Shown: positions 36,870 to 48,956 of the stretch, piece after piece
How the letters are laid out: the number at the start of each line of letters is the position of its first letter
Numbering within the stretch: position 1 is the stretch's first letter
Program-made: the position numbers and the translations under genes
Notes under the pieces: model-generated
Seen by the model: the letters and a program-made list of their open reading frames with translations, nothing else
Told to the model about the DNA's origin: nothing
Database searches by the model: none
NCBI GenBank assembly: GCA_012295275.1
Contig: CM022671.1
Location: 19,455,456 to 19,519,455 of the forward strand
Direction: 5' to 3'
DNA length: 64,000 bases
From: Chrysomallon squamiferum
Lineage: Eukaryota; Mollusca; Gastropoda; Neomphalida; Peltospiridae

Positions 36870-37692
36870 AACAAGAACAAAGCTTTGGGTCTGGACAATA
36901 TAATTAATGAATATATTAAGCAAGTTGTTCATTGTACGATGCATATATACGTCAAACGTTTTAATTTAATGTTTGAAAAGGATATCTTCCTGACTCGTGG
37001 TTAACTGGAATAATTAAGTGAATTTATAAAAGCAATGATAAAACTAATCCAGACAACTATAGACCTATTACACTACTTAGTTGCCTCGGGAAACTCTTTA
37101 CCGCTGTATTAAATAATAGACTAAAGTTGTAAATTGAAAAAAATTAAATACTCTCTGAAGTTCAAGCGGGATTTAGGAAGGATTATTTGACGTATTATCG
37201 CATGTTTACATTATACGTATTAACTGAACTGATGGAAGTACGGAAGAAATTTTTTGTACGTTTTGAAGATTTCAGCAAAGCTTTTGATTCATTGTGGAGA
37301 ATCGGACTCTGGGGAAAATTAATTCAAAATGGTACAAATGGTAAATGTTTCCAGTAATTTACACTATGTATCCAAATATGAAATCTTGTGTCAGTGCACG
37401 TAACTCATTAACAGACTATTTCCGCTGTCGTTATAGTATGAGACAAGGTGAAAATGTATCTTCTATCTCATTGTATCTTAATGATATGGAAAATATATTT
37501 AAAATTAATGATTGCCAGGGCATAAACATAGACGAATTGTTCAGTGATTGTTTGATACATGTATCAGTTGTTCTTTTTGTTTTACTCTCTACCGATTACA
37601 CTGTACTCCTTGCAGATAATTACCAAGACATGCAAAAATCTCTAAATGGTTTTCATTCTTACTGCACTGAGTGGAAAGAACCAATAAACTAT

Positions 37693-37723
<31 letters not shown>

Positions 37724-37800
37724 TAATTTTTAATGGCAACCACAAAGATTACAAAAAAGTCTTTTATCTTGGTAATATATAAAGTTATAAATATCTATGT
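36870..37800 (+). pseudogene. LINE ORF2 reverse transcriptase remnant
   Basis: Fragments in several frames give, in order, GLDNIINEYIK, NPDNYRPITLLSCLGKLFTA, ILSEVQAGFRKDYLT, FEDFSKAFDSLWRIGLWGKL, MRQGENVSS, and LLSTDYTVLLAD, collinear with LINE reverse transcriptase. The catalytic Y/F-A-D-D box is replaced by STDY near 37590, so the active site is lost. A run of about 28 A (37694-37721) sits in the segment after the catalytic box and now encodes poly-Lys, apparently an expansion of an originally A-rich K-codon stretch. The 145-codon open frame at 37345-37782 is only a piece of this domain and should not be called a gene. Confidence 0.8.
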
Positions 37801-38713
37801 TTGAAAGTATTATGTTTGAAAAACTGAATATATTTTCTAAAGCAATTAATGTTTTATACATGAGCACAGAAGGCTATGTATTTGATTCTACGAAAAGGAA
37901 GATGTCATAATATTTGACTGCATGGTTCTACCAATTCTTCTAAATGGTAGCGATATTTGGGGATTTGAAAATTTGTCATTAGTGGAAAAATTATGTAACC
38001 AATTTATAAATTGTTATTATCTGTGAGGAAATCCTCTCCGTTGCACTTATTAAATGGAGAACTTGGACTTATCCAGTATATATTACTGCAAAAGAAAGAG
38101 TGATGATTTACTTGTATCGAATGATCACGGGAAAGCATCTAAGTTATCATTACTTGTGTAGAGACTATTACTGAATGAGGTTAACAGTAACATTTTTGAT
38201 CACAAATGGATATTACATGCTAAATCTATTCTCGATGATGTTGGCTGTACATACATCTGCTTGTCACTAGTGTTTCTGTGTTAAACCCATGTATCAATAC
38301 AAGATTTACAGATCAGTATTTAGAGTTTTGTTACTCTGTCATTGATAACTCATCCAAAGCTTCAATTTATAAACTATTTAAAAATACTGTCGCATTCGAG
38401 ACATATTTCAACCTTACATACAAAAATTTGGTGCCCATTATTACGGTTTAGTTTTTCAAATCATAATCGTCCTACTGAATCGGGAAGATGGAAAAATATA
38501 TCATTAGAAAATAAAATATGTCTATTGTCTAGTAACTGTGACATAGGAGATGAGTTCCAATATATATATTTACATGTATGTTTTTTAAGAATCAAAGGAA
38601 CCGTTACCTGCCATTTTTCTGCCAATCTAAACGAAGCATTCATAAGTTTTATAAATTATTTAACTCCTACAAAGCTGGTGTCCTTAGACAACTTTGTATT
38701 TTCTGTAATCTAA
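37801..38713 (+). pseudogene. LINE ORF2 C-terminal region remnant
   Basis: After the reverse transcriptase, LPILLNGSDIWGFEN (about 37930-37975) matches the L-P-x-L-L-Y-G-S-E-x-W-G motif of LINE C-terminal regions. A 123-codon open piece (38342-38713) contains NHNRPTESGRWKNISLENKI and GDEFQYIYLHVCFL, the degraded R-W-x-x-I...C...GDE-F-H-Y...C-x-F block. The cysteines of that block are only partly kept. This piece is transposon debris, not a host gene. Confidence 0.75.
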
Positions 38714-38851
38714 TCATGAAGTTTTTTCAAATCCTCTGGCTCATATATTGATATATTGTATATATATATTTTTTATTATTATGTACATTATTGTAAATCC
38801 ATCAGCTTGTTATACTTGTTATAATTGTTTCAATGATAACAATTTTTTTAT

Positions 38852-38866
38852 GCCGTAGGCTACGGC
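38852..38866 (+). other. LINE 3'-UTR hairpin
   Basis: GCCGTA-GGC-TACGGC forms a perfect 6-bp stem with a 3-nt loop, 10 bp upstream of the terminal TAAATAAAGTTCAGTTC. In LINE families related to CR1/L2 the 3' end carries the structure recognised by the reverse transcriptase. This position fits that role by inference. Confidence 0.5.
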
Positions 38867-38900
38867 TTGTGTGTAAATAAAGTTCAGTTCAGTTCAGTTA

Positions 38901-41900
38901 TGTTAGGCAACATGCTTAACAAAAAATCCAGATACTTTGTTTAATGTCATGGAAAACAAATGTACCTGAAAGCTTTCCGGAATTCATTTTGATTAATTTT
39001 TTATTACCATAATATGAATTTACAAGAACTTGGCTGGAGGATAGGTTTATTAATTAATGAATATTTGAGCGAATCTCAGAAAACATAGTAATAAATATTT
39101 CAAAATTAAAATTTTGGATGTCAGGATACTAAATGTCATTTGTGACAGAAAAAAATCTTCTTTGTCAATTTGACATTTCTTTAAGTACACTTTAAATCTT
39201 CCTCAAAATATATTTATTTAAAAAAAAAAAAAAAAAAAAATTAAAAATTAAAAATCAAGAAACAAAAAGTTAATTCTGTTGAAGATACTGATTTTAATAA
39301 AAATTTTAAAAAGAATATGATCAGCTATAACAGCCTTTGAGAATAGAGTTTCTACATTTTTAAAATTATTATTATATATTTTTTTAATCTGTGTATTTCT
39401 GAAAATGAAAATAATTATCTTATCATAAATTCTTTATTTATTTAACTTAATTTAAAAATTATTCGACATCTTTGTACTAACTCCACTGTATCAGTTAAAT
39501 ATCTTTTTTTTTTTTTTCCCCAGGAAAAAGTAAATGTTCTTTCTTTGTAACGCCTTTTCATTCATTCATTATTTCACCATTTCTATCTATCTTATATTGA
39601 TTAACTGATCGAGTGATTGATTTGTGTATTACTTAATCAATTAATACATTTAACAATACTCTAACAAACTGATATATTAATTAATTCATTCATCCATTTT
39701 GTCATTTACTCTTTCACAGACGCTTATAATTTCTCGAATCAGATTTCCTTTCAAAACAATTATCAGAGAAAAAAAAAAAATTAATGAAAAAAGTAACAGA
39801 AACAGGTAAGAAAAAGACAGTTACAGAAAAATATTGTTTTGTGATAATGACAAATATTGTCAAGTCGGCTTGAAATGATTTATTTCATGTTGAAAATTCA
39901 TTAGCTTTCATTATTTGATTTTTTTTCTTCAGATATTCCTTGTCATTTGTATGATTTTTGAAACACAGACTAATGTTATTTTCTTTCAACACTAAAAGGA
40001 AACGCCTTAACTGTTTCAGAATCTTAAATTTATTACGAAATAGCATAATTTTTATATATTTAACTGGAATAATCATTATTTTGTATTATTACATATTCAA
40101 CATGAATTGACAGTCAATAAAGATTAATAAAAATAAAAGAAGTACGCGACATCATTATATACAAAAAATATATAAAAAAAAAAAAAAAGAATAAAAACTC
40201 AGAAAAAAAAGAAAATAAAGAAAAAAGGGACGAAAGGAATAAAATAATCGAAAACAAGTCGATACAGCCAATGATTAAAAATATGTTGAATGTGTTGTTA
40301 AATAAAATATCACAGTGACTTTATGGCTGGCCTTCTTTCTTAGTTAATTAATTTGCGTAGATCACATATTTCATACTTAAGCAACATAACTGTCACTATG
40401 CTTTTATTCGCGGGCAGAAAGGTTATGATTACTTAGATAACTGAACCAGTGTAACTGTATCAAGAACATAACCGTAGTTGAACAACATTTGAGTAATTAA
40501 ACTCTGAGGAATAGAGAAACGTAATGATACTATTGCAGTTAGTAAGTACTCATAAAATACTCTGCTACAAACACCAAACAAGCGGGGATTTTGGCTTGAC
40601 TGGATAATTTTGTTTTTATATGTTTACCTTACGTCCGATCCGCGGAAAGGTACCACGATTCCAGTCCTATGCATAAACTGCACATGATATAACCATAGTT
40701 AGCAATAAAGCAAATTTAAAAAAAATAAATAAATAAAAAAAAAGAATAGAGAGGAAAAATGTAAGCCATAAGCTTAAGATATATATATATATATATACTT
40801 ATCTTTAGAAACTAAGTATCAACACCATTTAGCAAACACAAAGTTATAACAGAAATAATAATTAAAAGAAACATTCATAAATTGATGTCGTGGCAGATTT
40901 CGCTCAGTAAATCACAAGACCCGTGCTTGAACTGTATCATAACTAATATTCATTCTGAAGACATTATTAGTAATTAAATAGTAAATAATAAAAGAAGACC
41001 ATAATTATTATTGCTGAGGAAGGAATGATAATGACCGTGTATAGATAACAGTATTTGTTCGAAAAGAATTCCGGTTATTATTTTTTGATCCATTTAGCTC
41101 CATATATCAATTTGGAGAGAAAGAGAGTTGGATGGAGACACAGTGAGAGAGAGAGGAAAAATACATGAAGGGGTATCTACGACATTTAAATGAATTATTT
41201 GATCCCCTTACACTGTAATGGAAGTTACTGGTGTTTAATCCCACGTGACAATTGGCAGAGGCAATTATGTTGTGCATAGATAATGCAGAAATATGTAATT
41301 TTCTCAATATAACACATACAACTAATACTTTTTGCAGTATTGTACATACTGTCTTTCCAGTTTTAAATCCCTGCTATATTAAGACAAGCGTCACTGAAAC
41401 GTAATCTTTTAAATATTCCAGATATAACTTGTTACCAGTAACAGCAAGCTGTAATAAATTTAAAGATGGTTACAAAAATATTATATCAGAAACTGAAGCA
41501 AATTATGATTTTTTTTTATCCTCTTGAAATAGAAACAGAGATTGCCTCTGATAATACATATCATGTAACATTCGTTCTCAGGAACTGCCTGGAATAGAAG
41601 TCAATAACGTAAAAAAGAAGATAAAATGACGGTCAAAAGCTACAGTGGTAATATGGTTCTTTAACTATTTCGCATAATTCGCCAGAAGCTGTAGGCCATG
41701 TTCCAGTTGTGATTTATTATCAATCAATTGTTCGAAAGAAAAGCAATGTCACGCTTTAATAAGAAATAACATAAAGAATACTCGGCGATCGAATCACGGC
41801 TAGGATTATGGACTTCTGTGTGCGCACGTCTTCCAATATAAGTGATACCGGTTCTGCCTTTCTTCGTGTCGTGTTGAATGAAAGAAACGATTTGAACTAA

Positions 41901-42121
41901 ACGTCTTCATAACTTAGAAAAGGAAATCTTTCAGTTGCCTATCTCTATTTTCGCTATCAAGTGGATGAGAATAACAGTAGAACATTTCCTTGTCTTTTAC
42001 AGTTTCCGCAGCACGCACTGTCCGCGCCATGCCTGGCTGACATACGAGTAAACGAAAGCACGTTGAAGTGACAATGGATTAAAATGTTCTTAAAGATGTC
42101 ATACACATCGTTTGATATTGG
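38901..42121. other. gene-free stretch
   Basis: AT-rich with A-runs at about 39221-39240, 39769-39780 and 40170-40190, and TA repeats near 40780-40795. No recognised gene; the minus-strand frames at 39885-40076 and 41107-41307 show no domain. Confidence 0.6.
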
Positions 42122-42392
42122 TAAGTATTTGCATATTGATTGGGAGAAAACACTATTATACGCAGATGTAAACTAAGTTCTAGCATAAAGATGAAAACTG
42201 GTTTTTTGGTAAAAGTCAGTGCATATACGTAATCCTCTTTTATTAAATATGTGTGTGTAAATATGTGCATATTGACTGGTAGAAAACAGTATTATAAGTA
42301 GATGAAAACAAAGTTTTTGTTTAACGTCTATAAAAATGTAAATTGCTTTTTAGGTAAAAGTCAATGCATATACGTAATCCTCTTTATCAAAA
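42122..42392. repeat. Tandem dimer with ~136-bp unit
   Basis: GCATATTGATTGGGAGAAAA (42131) recurs as GCATATTGACTGGTAGAAAA (42267). The unit ends GTCAGTGCATATACGTAATC and GTCAATGCATATACGTAATC recur at the same offset. The two copies differ at many positions in the middle. The minus-strand open frame at 42079-42270 lies inside the first unit and is probably fortuitous. Confidence 0.8.
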
Positions 42393-42998
42393 ATGTTATC
42401 AGTAATTTTCATTATTTTAAATATGGATCGCGAAATGTCACTTCTGAAATTTGGAAATCTTTTTAATATTTTCTATCTTATTCTCATGATTATATTCATT
42501 TAGTTTCCGGACTATTTCAAAACGGTTTTGTCTTATTGTGAGGTAACTAATAAAAGACCCTTCTTTCTTACTGCTAACACTAATAATGGGGTGAATGTAT
42601 TTCATATTTGACTAAAATTACAACCAAATCTCTCTTATATATAACATTTGGAAAGGAATGAAATAGGTATCATTAGATGTAAACAAGCTTTTGTAGATAA
42701 CTCCAGAATTAATTAAATGAAGTACATGTTACTTGTATAAGATGAAAAAAATAATTATATGCGCTGAACTGGTAATTCGTGTTATGGGTATTTAAATGAA
42801 GGAAATGGTATACTAATGATATATTTCCTGTAAATATCTTTTTAGTTTAAAAATAGTCGGCTCTGTTAACAGAATAATCCATACTGGTAAAAACATCCGC
42901 TTGATCAGAGAGAAAACAAATCTGTGCCCCTACATATCCGCAACAAACCATGATATTTTTACTTTTCTTCTTTCTCTTTTCGTTTTTCGTTGTTTCTT

Positions 42999-43029
<31 letters not shown>

Positions 43030-43547
43030 TTATTATTATTAGTAGTAGTAGTAGTAATCGTAGTAGTAGTAGTAATTGTAGTAGTAGTTGTAGTGGTAGT
43101 AGTAATAAAAGTGAATTATTTCGAACTATTGCATCTTTTTGAAATTATAGCTAATTTGTATTTTTTTCAGTGTTAAATGCACAGTCATAATTATTGAAAA
43201 TAAAATGATTAAATTTCTTGCCAACTACATTCGTGATATATGTAATCACCTGCAATTCGTTTTTATCTTGATCCATAATTACAGCGTAATATACATGATT
43301 TTAATGTAATATTACGATTTAAATCTAAAATTTCACCGCGTATCCATGGCCTTTTCTTAAGGCAGTCTTGCGGACAGGAATGCGAAATTCGTAAGTAGAA
43401 AGATTTTTGTCAAATTATTCTCAGTTCGTAAGACTTCGGCTGACTGAGGTCGACATGCAGAAAGTACTGATGAATGTCCTGCCTTAAACAGTTGATACTC
43501 GCTAGATGGATAAAGCATGTAAAGTTATTTTATATGATAATCGATTT
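42393..43547. other. gene-free stretch with (ATTT)n and (AGT)n
   Basis: (TTTA)n at about 42999-43030 runs into imperfect ATT/AGT trinucleotides up to about 43110. No gene was recognised on either side. Confidence 0.7.
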
Positions 43548-43980
43548 CACATGGGTAATTCGTGTACTTTCGTAAACCATGTTAACTGGGTAATCCATAT
43601 TAAGAGGGTAACCCATGCTAAAACGGTAAACCATTTAAATGTTTAAAGACGTTAATCGGTATTAAGTAGGGTTATTTGTGTTACTGTTAGTGATCCAAGT
43701 TCAATGCTTAGAATGTTTAATCGGTATTAATCTGGTAATTCCTTTCAGTTTGGTAAACAGTGTTAAAATGGGTAATCCCTGCTCATTATTTAATTAGTAA
43801 TCTGTGTTGATTTTTAAGAGACTAATCTGTATTATGTTGGTAATTCGTGTAATTCAGATTAACTAGTAGTCCAAGCTAAGTATTTAAATATGATAATCGA
43901 TATCCTGTTAGTAAGTGGTGTTAGTGTGCAATCCATGCAGAATTGGTAATTAAGGTCTTGAGTAAATAATCTGTCTTGTT
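43548..43980. repeat. Degenerate minisatellite, ~18-19 bp unit
   Basis: About 20 units of a motif like GTAATCCATGTTAANNTG follow each other, for example GTAAACCATGTTAACTGG, GTAATCCATATTAAGAGG, GTAACCCATGCTAAAACG, GTAATCTGTGTTGA and GTAATTCGTGTAATT. Several units are extended to about 26 bp. The copies are highly diverged, so automated tandem-repeat detection with strict settings could miss it. No coding potential. Confidence 0.7.
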
Positions 43981-44489
43981 CTTGTTCTGTTGCATAATTT
44001 TCATGTATTTAAAGAATCAATCAGAAATTTTAGAGAAATAGCTGTTTTCGTTAACCGACTGACTAGTTCAAACTAATATTTAATCAACGAAGAAAAGAGA
44101 AATCCTAAAATTTCACCAAGCTGAAACAAAGAAAAAAGTATACCATGTTATTACACAATCATGCATGCACGCAATCCTTTACATATGCACACAACCATGG
44201 AGAATATCACCAACAAGAATAATTTAAAAAACAAAACCTCAAAATAGCAACATAACAACACAAATCAGCTTCAGTTATTAAGTAAGTAAAACATTTCCTT
44301 CATGTAAAACTCTCTATTTTTAAGTATTAATAAAACCATATGTATTATCTTATCTTATCCGTTTAAAAATATATATTTTTTAAAATCTGATAATGTTCAA
44401 CCATTCAAAGCAATCTATTTGTAAATTTAAACATAACATCAAGCCATAACCCAGCAGGTGATACGGTGGATTAATAATAAATAAAATTA
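43981..44489. other. gene-free spacer between two degenerate arrays
   Basis: AT-rich sequence, nothing recognised. Confidence 0.5.
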
Positions 44490-45100
44490 AATTTGCCCCA
44501 ACTGTAGATAATGTGCATTGTGTGAACATGCATATTTTTGCGATGAAAGAACTGCATTAATAATGTATGAATTAAATATCCATTTATTTGTAGCTAATCT
44601 ACATTAAAATTCATGTGTGTTGCTCATATTCTGAAAACGATAAACCAAACATCTCTCCACCTGCAGCTAATATGCTTTGTGTATATAAACGTATAAACCC
44701 GTATTTTGAAAAAGATAGACTAATGATCAATAAATCAAAATGTCTCAAACTGTAGTTTACTTATGAGAATGCTTATAATTTGAAAACGAATTATTAATGA
44801 TGAAGACATTAAAGATGTCCTAAATGCCCCTAATTTGCTTTTAATGCCTGGGTATATTTTTATATTGACAAACCTGTACATTAATGACGAATAGATTGAA
44901 GGTCCCCCAAGCTGTAATTTACTTTGTCTATTATACATGTATGTACCCATAATTTGAAAACGATATATTAATGATGAACAAATTGATAGTCCCCGACCTC
45001 CAATAATTTGCTTTTAATGCACCTGTGTATTTTTATATTAATAAAGTCCTTGACTGTAGCTAATTTACTTTTTTATGTACGTGCTTCCATTAATATACAT
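44490..45100. repeat. Degenerate minisatellite, ~75-90 bp unit
   Basis: The unit core is TTGAAAACGA...TTAATGATGAA...CCCC...AGCTGTAATTTACTTT. Clear copies are TAATTTGAAAACGAATTATT (about 44776) and TAATTTGAAAACGATATATT (about 44951); diverged ones are near 44630 and 44706. TAATTTGCTTTTAATGC recurs at about 44830 and 45004, suggesting a higher-order dimer of about 175 bp. No coding content. Confidence 0.65.
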
Positions 45101-48100
45101 GTTGTTGAAACATGCTGATCTTGTGGTCATAATCACGTTGTAAACTACGTTGCCGTTTGCCATAAATTAAAGCAAGTGTGTTCTTGTCATCTTAATAATG
45201 TATAATACAACGTTTAAAATGAGCAGAGTTGGCAAAAAAATCAGTTTGGTAAAAGACACTGAATCGGCAGAACGGATATGCGAGACTACCTTGTTTCGTG
45301 AATTCAGCTTCGCTAGTCATGTATGAAGCTAAGCTTTCCGCCTCATGTACAATATATTATTATTTACTGAGAAAAAAATATACACTGACGACAAATTGAT
45401 GGTGTTGTGTAGGTTATAGAAACGGTGCTGGACCATCGAGTAGGTCCGTCATGGTTGTCATCTTATTCATACAAAACCTTTCGTCTTGCAGAATGTTTAA
45501 TATAAAACAAAATCCACAAACACGTTCATATACTGCGAACGTGCTATTGTGCTGATGTTTTACGGTTATATTTATATATAATATTCTCTGACAGAACACA
45601 CTTTTATGAATGCAGATATGAAATGAAAAGATACAGACGAGGTAAAGATAATTTTATTTCTGTATTTACTCTCTATAATCATGACTAGTCTATCCATATT
45701 TCGTATTATGTTCTACACCATTATAACGATTGGGTCTGCTGCAGTGTTTCTCAAGGCGATATTAGTTTGGTGAGGCATAAGATTCAAAATTAATGAATCA
45801 ATACATGAACGCTTTCATGACTTTTTACTTTAAAATTTTCAAACATTTTCTATCACAAAAAAAAGGTTTGCCGTTGAAGCGAGAAGCTTGGGACAGAAAA
45901 ATGTGACTGACTTATTTCCCGTTCAGCTATCTGTTTGTCAAAATGTATTTAACCGTGTTGACTGGAAAGTGAATATAAAATAGTGTTGTTGTTATTGAAC
46001 AAAAGAACCTAAGGAATGACAGCAAAAGATTTCCTTTCTTTTATTAACATATAAAAAAACAACTTCAAAATAATTAACTTTAAAAAACCTAACAAACTAA
46101 TAACAATTTAGTTAGCTCTCATAAAGTTATAAGCTTTTATTTCAAATTTCCGATGCAGCAAAAATAAAGAATACAAATGTTAGATATTCTTAGTATTTCA
46201 AATAGCAAACACATATATATATGTATATGTGTGTGTGTGTGTATGTATGTATATGTATCTATGTATGTATGTATGTACGTACGTATGTAAGTTTGATATT
46301 TATGTCTTATATTATATCTGTTCGATGTTTATTTTTCGAAATAAATTTTATGTAATTACGAAAAACAAAATATCAAATTATCTAAAACTTTTTTTTTATT
46401 CTGCAAACAAGTGTTGGCTACATTTCCAGCACTGTGCACTGCTTTATCTGTCTGTTTGCCTTTAGCTACTTGCTACAACCATAACCTTATCCCATTTGAG
46501 CCTCTGTTATCTCCCAGATCAAGAACAAAATGCACAATACAAAATGCTTAAATAAGAGAAACCAAACACTGTATCATGTATACACCGAAACCATTGATAC
46601 TACCGATACTGACGTCTACTGAACTGAAGAAAATGCTGTACGAAACCAATGCATGTCATTACATACATGTTAGCTGCAAAACGTAAACACTCAGTGATTA
46701 TAACCGAGAACCATTCTTAATGTGTGACGGGGTGCTAAAACAAACCAACGACCACTACATTCATTATAAGGATGCAACTTCGTCGCCTCGCTTCTGGTCT
46801 CTTTGTTTTTGTAAGTGAAAACGACTTGCGTATAAAGAACTTTTCTAGATGATGACGTTTTTCGATGGAAAAATATTTGAACATTATCTTAGAAATAAAA
46901 TACATTAGATCAAGTATGTCTTCTTTTTGTGTGTATAAATGTATCCCAGCTCAAATAAAAATGATGAATGATAATTAAACGTGTAACAACAAAAAAGAAA
47001 AAGCAAATAAAAGCAGAATATAGTGCAGATAAAATTAAGGCTTCAGAAAGTATTGAAAATATGTAAACTCGTAAAACGTATAGGCTCATTTTACTAATGT
47101 TAAATTCATGAATTACTCTGTACAAGATAAAATGTAAAAGCTAAGAGAAAATTAATTTTATAGTAACATCAGATTCTCAATGAAAATTAAACATGTAGAC
47201 TAATATATTTTAAACTGTGACTAATTAAATAAGTAAAATATTGTTCTTCATTTTCAGTTTTACCTAACCATTACTACATAATTCAGATTTTAAATATTAA
47301 GAAATAAAATGAAAAAGTCATTTCAGTGTGATATTAAAATGCATCGCTTATTGGATCCCTCTGTAAAAATTGTTCCTGTATGCGTGGTATGGAAACAATA
47401 TTTGACTTCAGACAGATCTGCGAAACTAAAAGCATATAGTTTAAGCTGCTGTCACACAATAACCTTATATCAGTCACACAATCTCGGTCACCATAATATG
47501 ACAAACCAGATGTTCCTAAAAGGTGAATGAATCCGAACTCAGTCTGAGATGAGAGCGTGGATTGTTTTTAACACTATATACTAAGCAATGGAAACGTGTA
47601 TCGTTTGGAAATGTGATACTTCATCAAGGTGAAAAGATGTGCAGCATCTCATCTGATGCCAAAACCTCACATACATCACTGCTTTTAACACCTGATCTAT
47701 AAGTGATAAAATGTACAGACACTTCGAAATATGTTGTTGAACACAATATAATGTTATCTTGATATGTTATCTTTCATGAAATACTAAACTTTAGCTGCAA
47801 CAATCTCAGTGTTGCCAATGCGGACAGCAAAATCACAGTTGTATACCGCTCTCCGCATCTCTTCATAGTCACTATGGCTTCTTCAGTGATCTTTCTTCTT
47901 TGTTTCTGTCTTGTATATCCCAATGTTTGATGAGTCTTCTGCGTCTGTCTGTTAAGACATTCGTCGTTTTCGTTACAAGCAATTTGTGTCTATTATCACT
48001 ATTAAAAGCTATTTTTACATGTATAACTAAATGCATTTTTACAATGTTAAATCTTACCATGAGAGCTTTTAGTAAATTACTTAATCAGTACGTTATTTAC

Positions 48101-48890
48101 CTAGTGCGTGATGGCTCTCTGCAAATAAAGATATTTGGCTGAACGTGGACAATTATAACACGACTTGTCGTTAATTATTTACTTTATACTTTCAGGAAAC
48201 GCTAACACAACAGTTCGGAATTTCATTAATCTTCAAAACGCTAGTCCAGGTGAAGCATCCAGTTAGAAGGAGAAAATCAGCGGCTGTATGATCTACTGAT
48301 GAGCATTTCATGTGTAAACAACACAAATATTTCCTTATACATCTTACCTGTTGAATACATTTTATTTTTATAGTTGAACAAAATGTCTCGCAGTTCTTTT
48401 CTTGTTTGTTTGTTTTTCCTTTTTTGGTGTTCAGTGAAAGACCTCGTGGAAAATTCTTAGACTGCTGAATGAATTCCGGAAGTCATTTTTAGATTAGCTT
48501 TGTTGTGACAGAAGTACTGCACAGAGTATATTCCCAAAGTTTTGTGTGTTTGATTCAGTGTCGTACACAGTTAATGTCAGTGAAGTCAGTATATATCTGA
48601 CTATGACTATTGAAATCATGTCCATTAAATGTTAAATCGATACTAATGCTGGTCATCACATCATAATATGATCCGCGCGTCCGAAAACACGAAACCCTGA
48701 AGGAATATACTGTTTGAAAATGAGTACTGTGATTTCTAATAATGGTTTCATTCAGTCATCTGCTTGTGAGTGTCTGACACTCTCGCTAATGTTTCTTGTG
48801 AAATGATGAATGCTCTTGGAACTGGAAACCTGGAGAATTTATAAGTATACAAAATTGTTTTTGTTTATTAATTTTTATTTATAACAAATT
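45101..48890. other. gene-free stretch upstream of first receptor exon
   Basis: AT-rich with an AT/GT/GTAT microsatellite at 46213-46289. Open frames at 46910-47125, 47309-47530 and 47872-48142 show no recognised domain. TATAAG at 48840-48845 is a possible TATA-type element about 115 bp before the receptor ATG. No upstream 5' UTR exon could be identified from sequence alone. Confidence 0.5.
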
Positions 48891-48891
48891 A

Positions 48892-48936
48892 TCCTTTTCT
48901 TTCATTACTTCTTTTTTCAATTCCACAATGACCAAG
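48892..48936 (+). other. Candidate 3' splice acceptor before receptor exon A
   Basis: A pyrimidine-rich tract (48892-48926, TCCTTTTCTTTC...CTTCTTTTTTC) is followed without an intervening AG by ACCAAG, giving an AG at 48935-48936. The initiating ATG lies 20 nt further on. This suggests that exon A may be preceded by a spliced non-coding leader exon. The alternative is a promoter immediately upstream (TATAAG at 48840). Sequence alone does not decide. Confidence 0.4.
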
Positions 48937-48956
48937 TGAAAAGAAGAGTAATCAAA

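Larger units (their letters stand above)
34757..38900 (+). mobile_element. Decayed CR1/jockey-like non-LTR retrotransposon (LINE)
   Basis: A single-orientation element of about 4.1 kb carries the remains of ORF1 (34757-about 35660), ORF2 endonuclease (about 35705-36410), reverse transcriptase (about 36870-37800) and a C-terminal domain (to about 38713). A short 3' untranslated region contains a small hairpin and ends in AGTTC repeats at about 38880-38899. The tandem short-unit tail instead of poly(A) fits the CR1/L2/jockey group; the precise clade is uncertain. Many stops and frameshifts make it immobile. Target-site duplications were not found. It ends about 10 kb upstream of the first receptor exon. 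Confidence 0.85.

Noticed and set aside
37345-38713. Two open frames of 145 and 123 codons as host genes
   Set aside because: Both align with the reverse-transcriptase and C-terminal parts of the decayed LINE, collinear with other fragments in neighbouring frames.
43548-45100. CRISPR-like array
   Set aside because: Units are adjacent, diverged and without unique spacers; the context is animal nuclear DNA, so these are degenerate tandem repeats.
48936-48956. Upstream GTG as start of receptor exon A
   Set aside because: Animal genes initiate at ATG. ATG 48957 has a good context and is directly followed by a signal peptide, and the GTG overlaps a likely splice acceptor.
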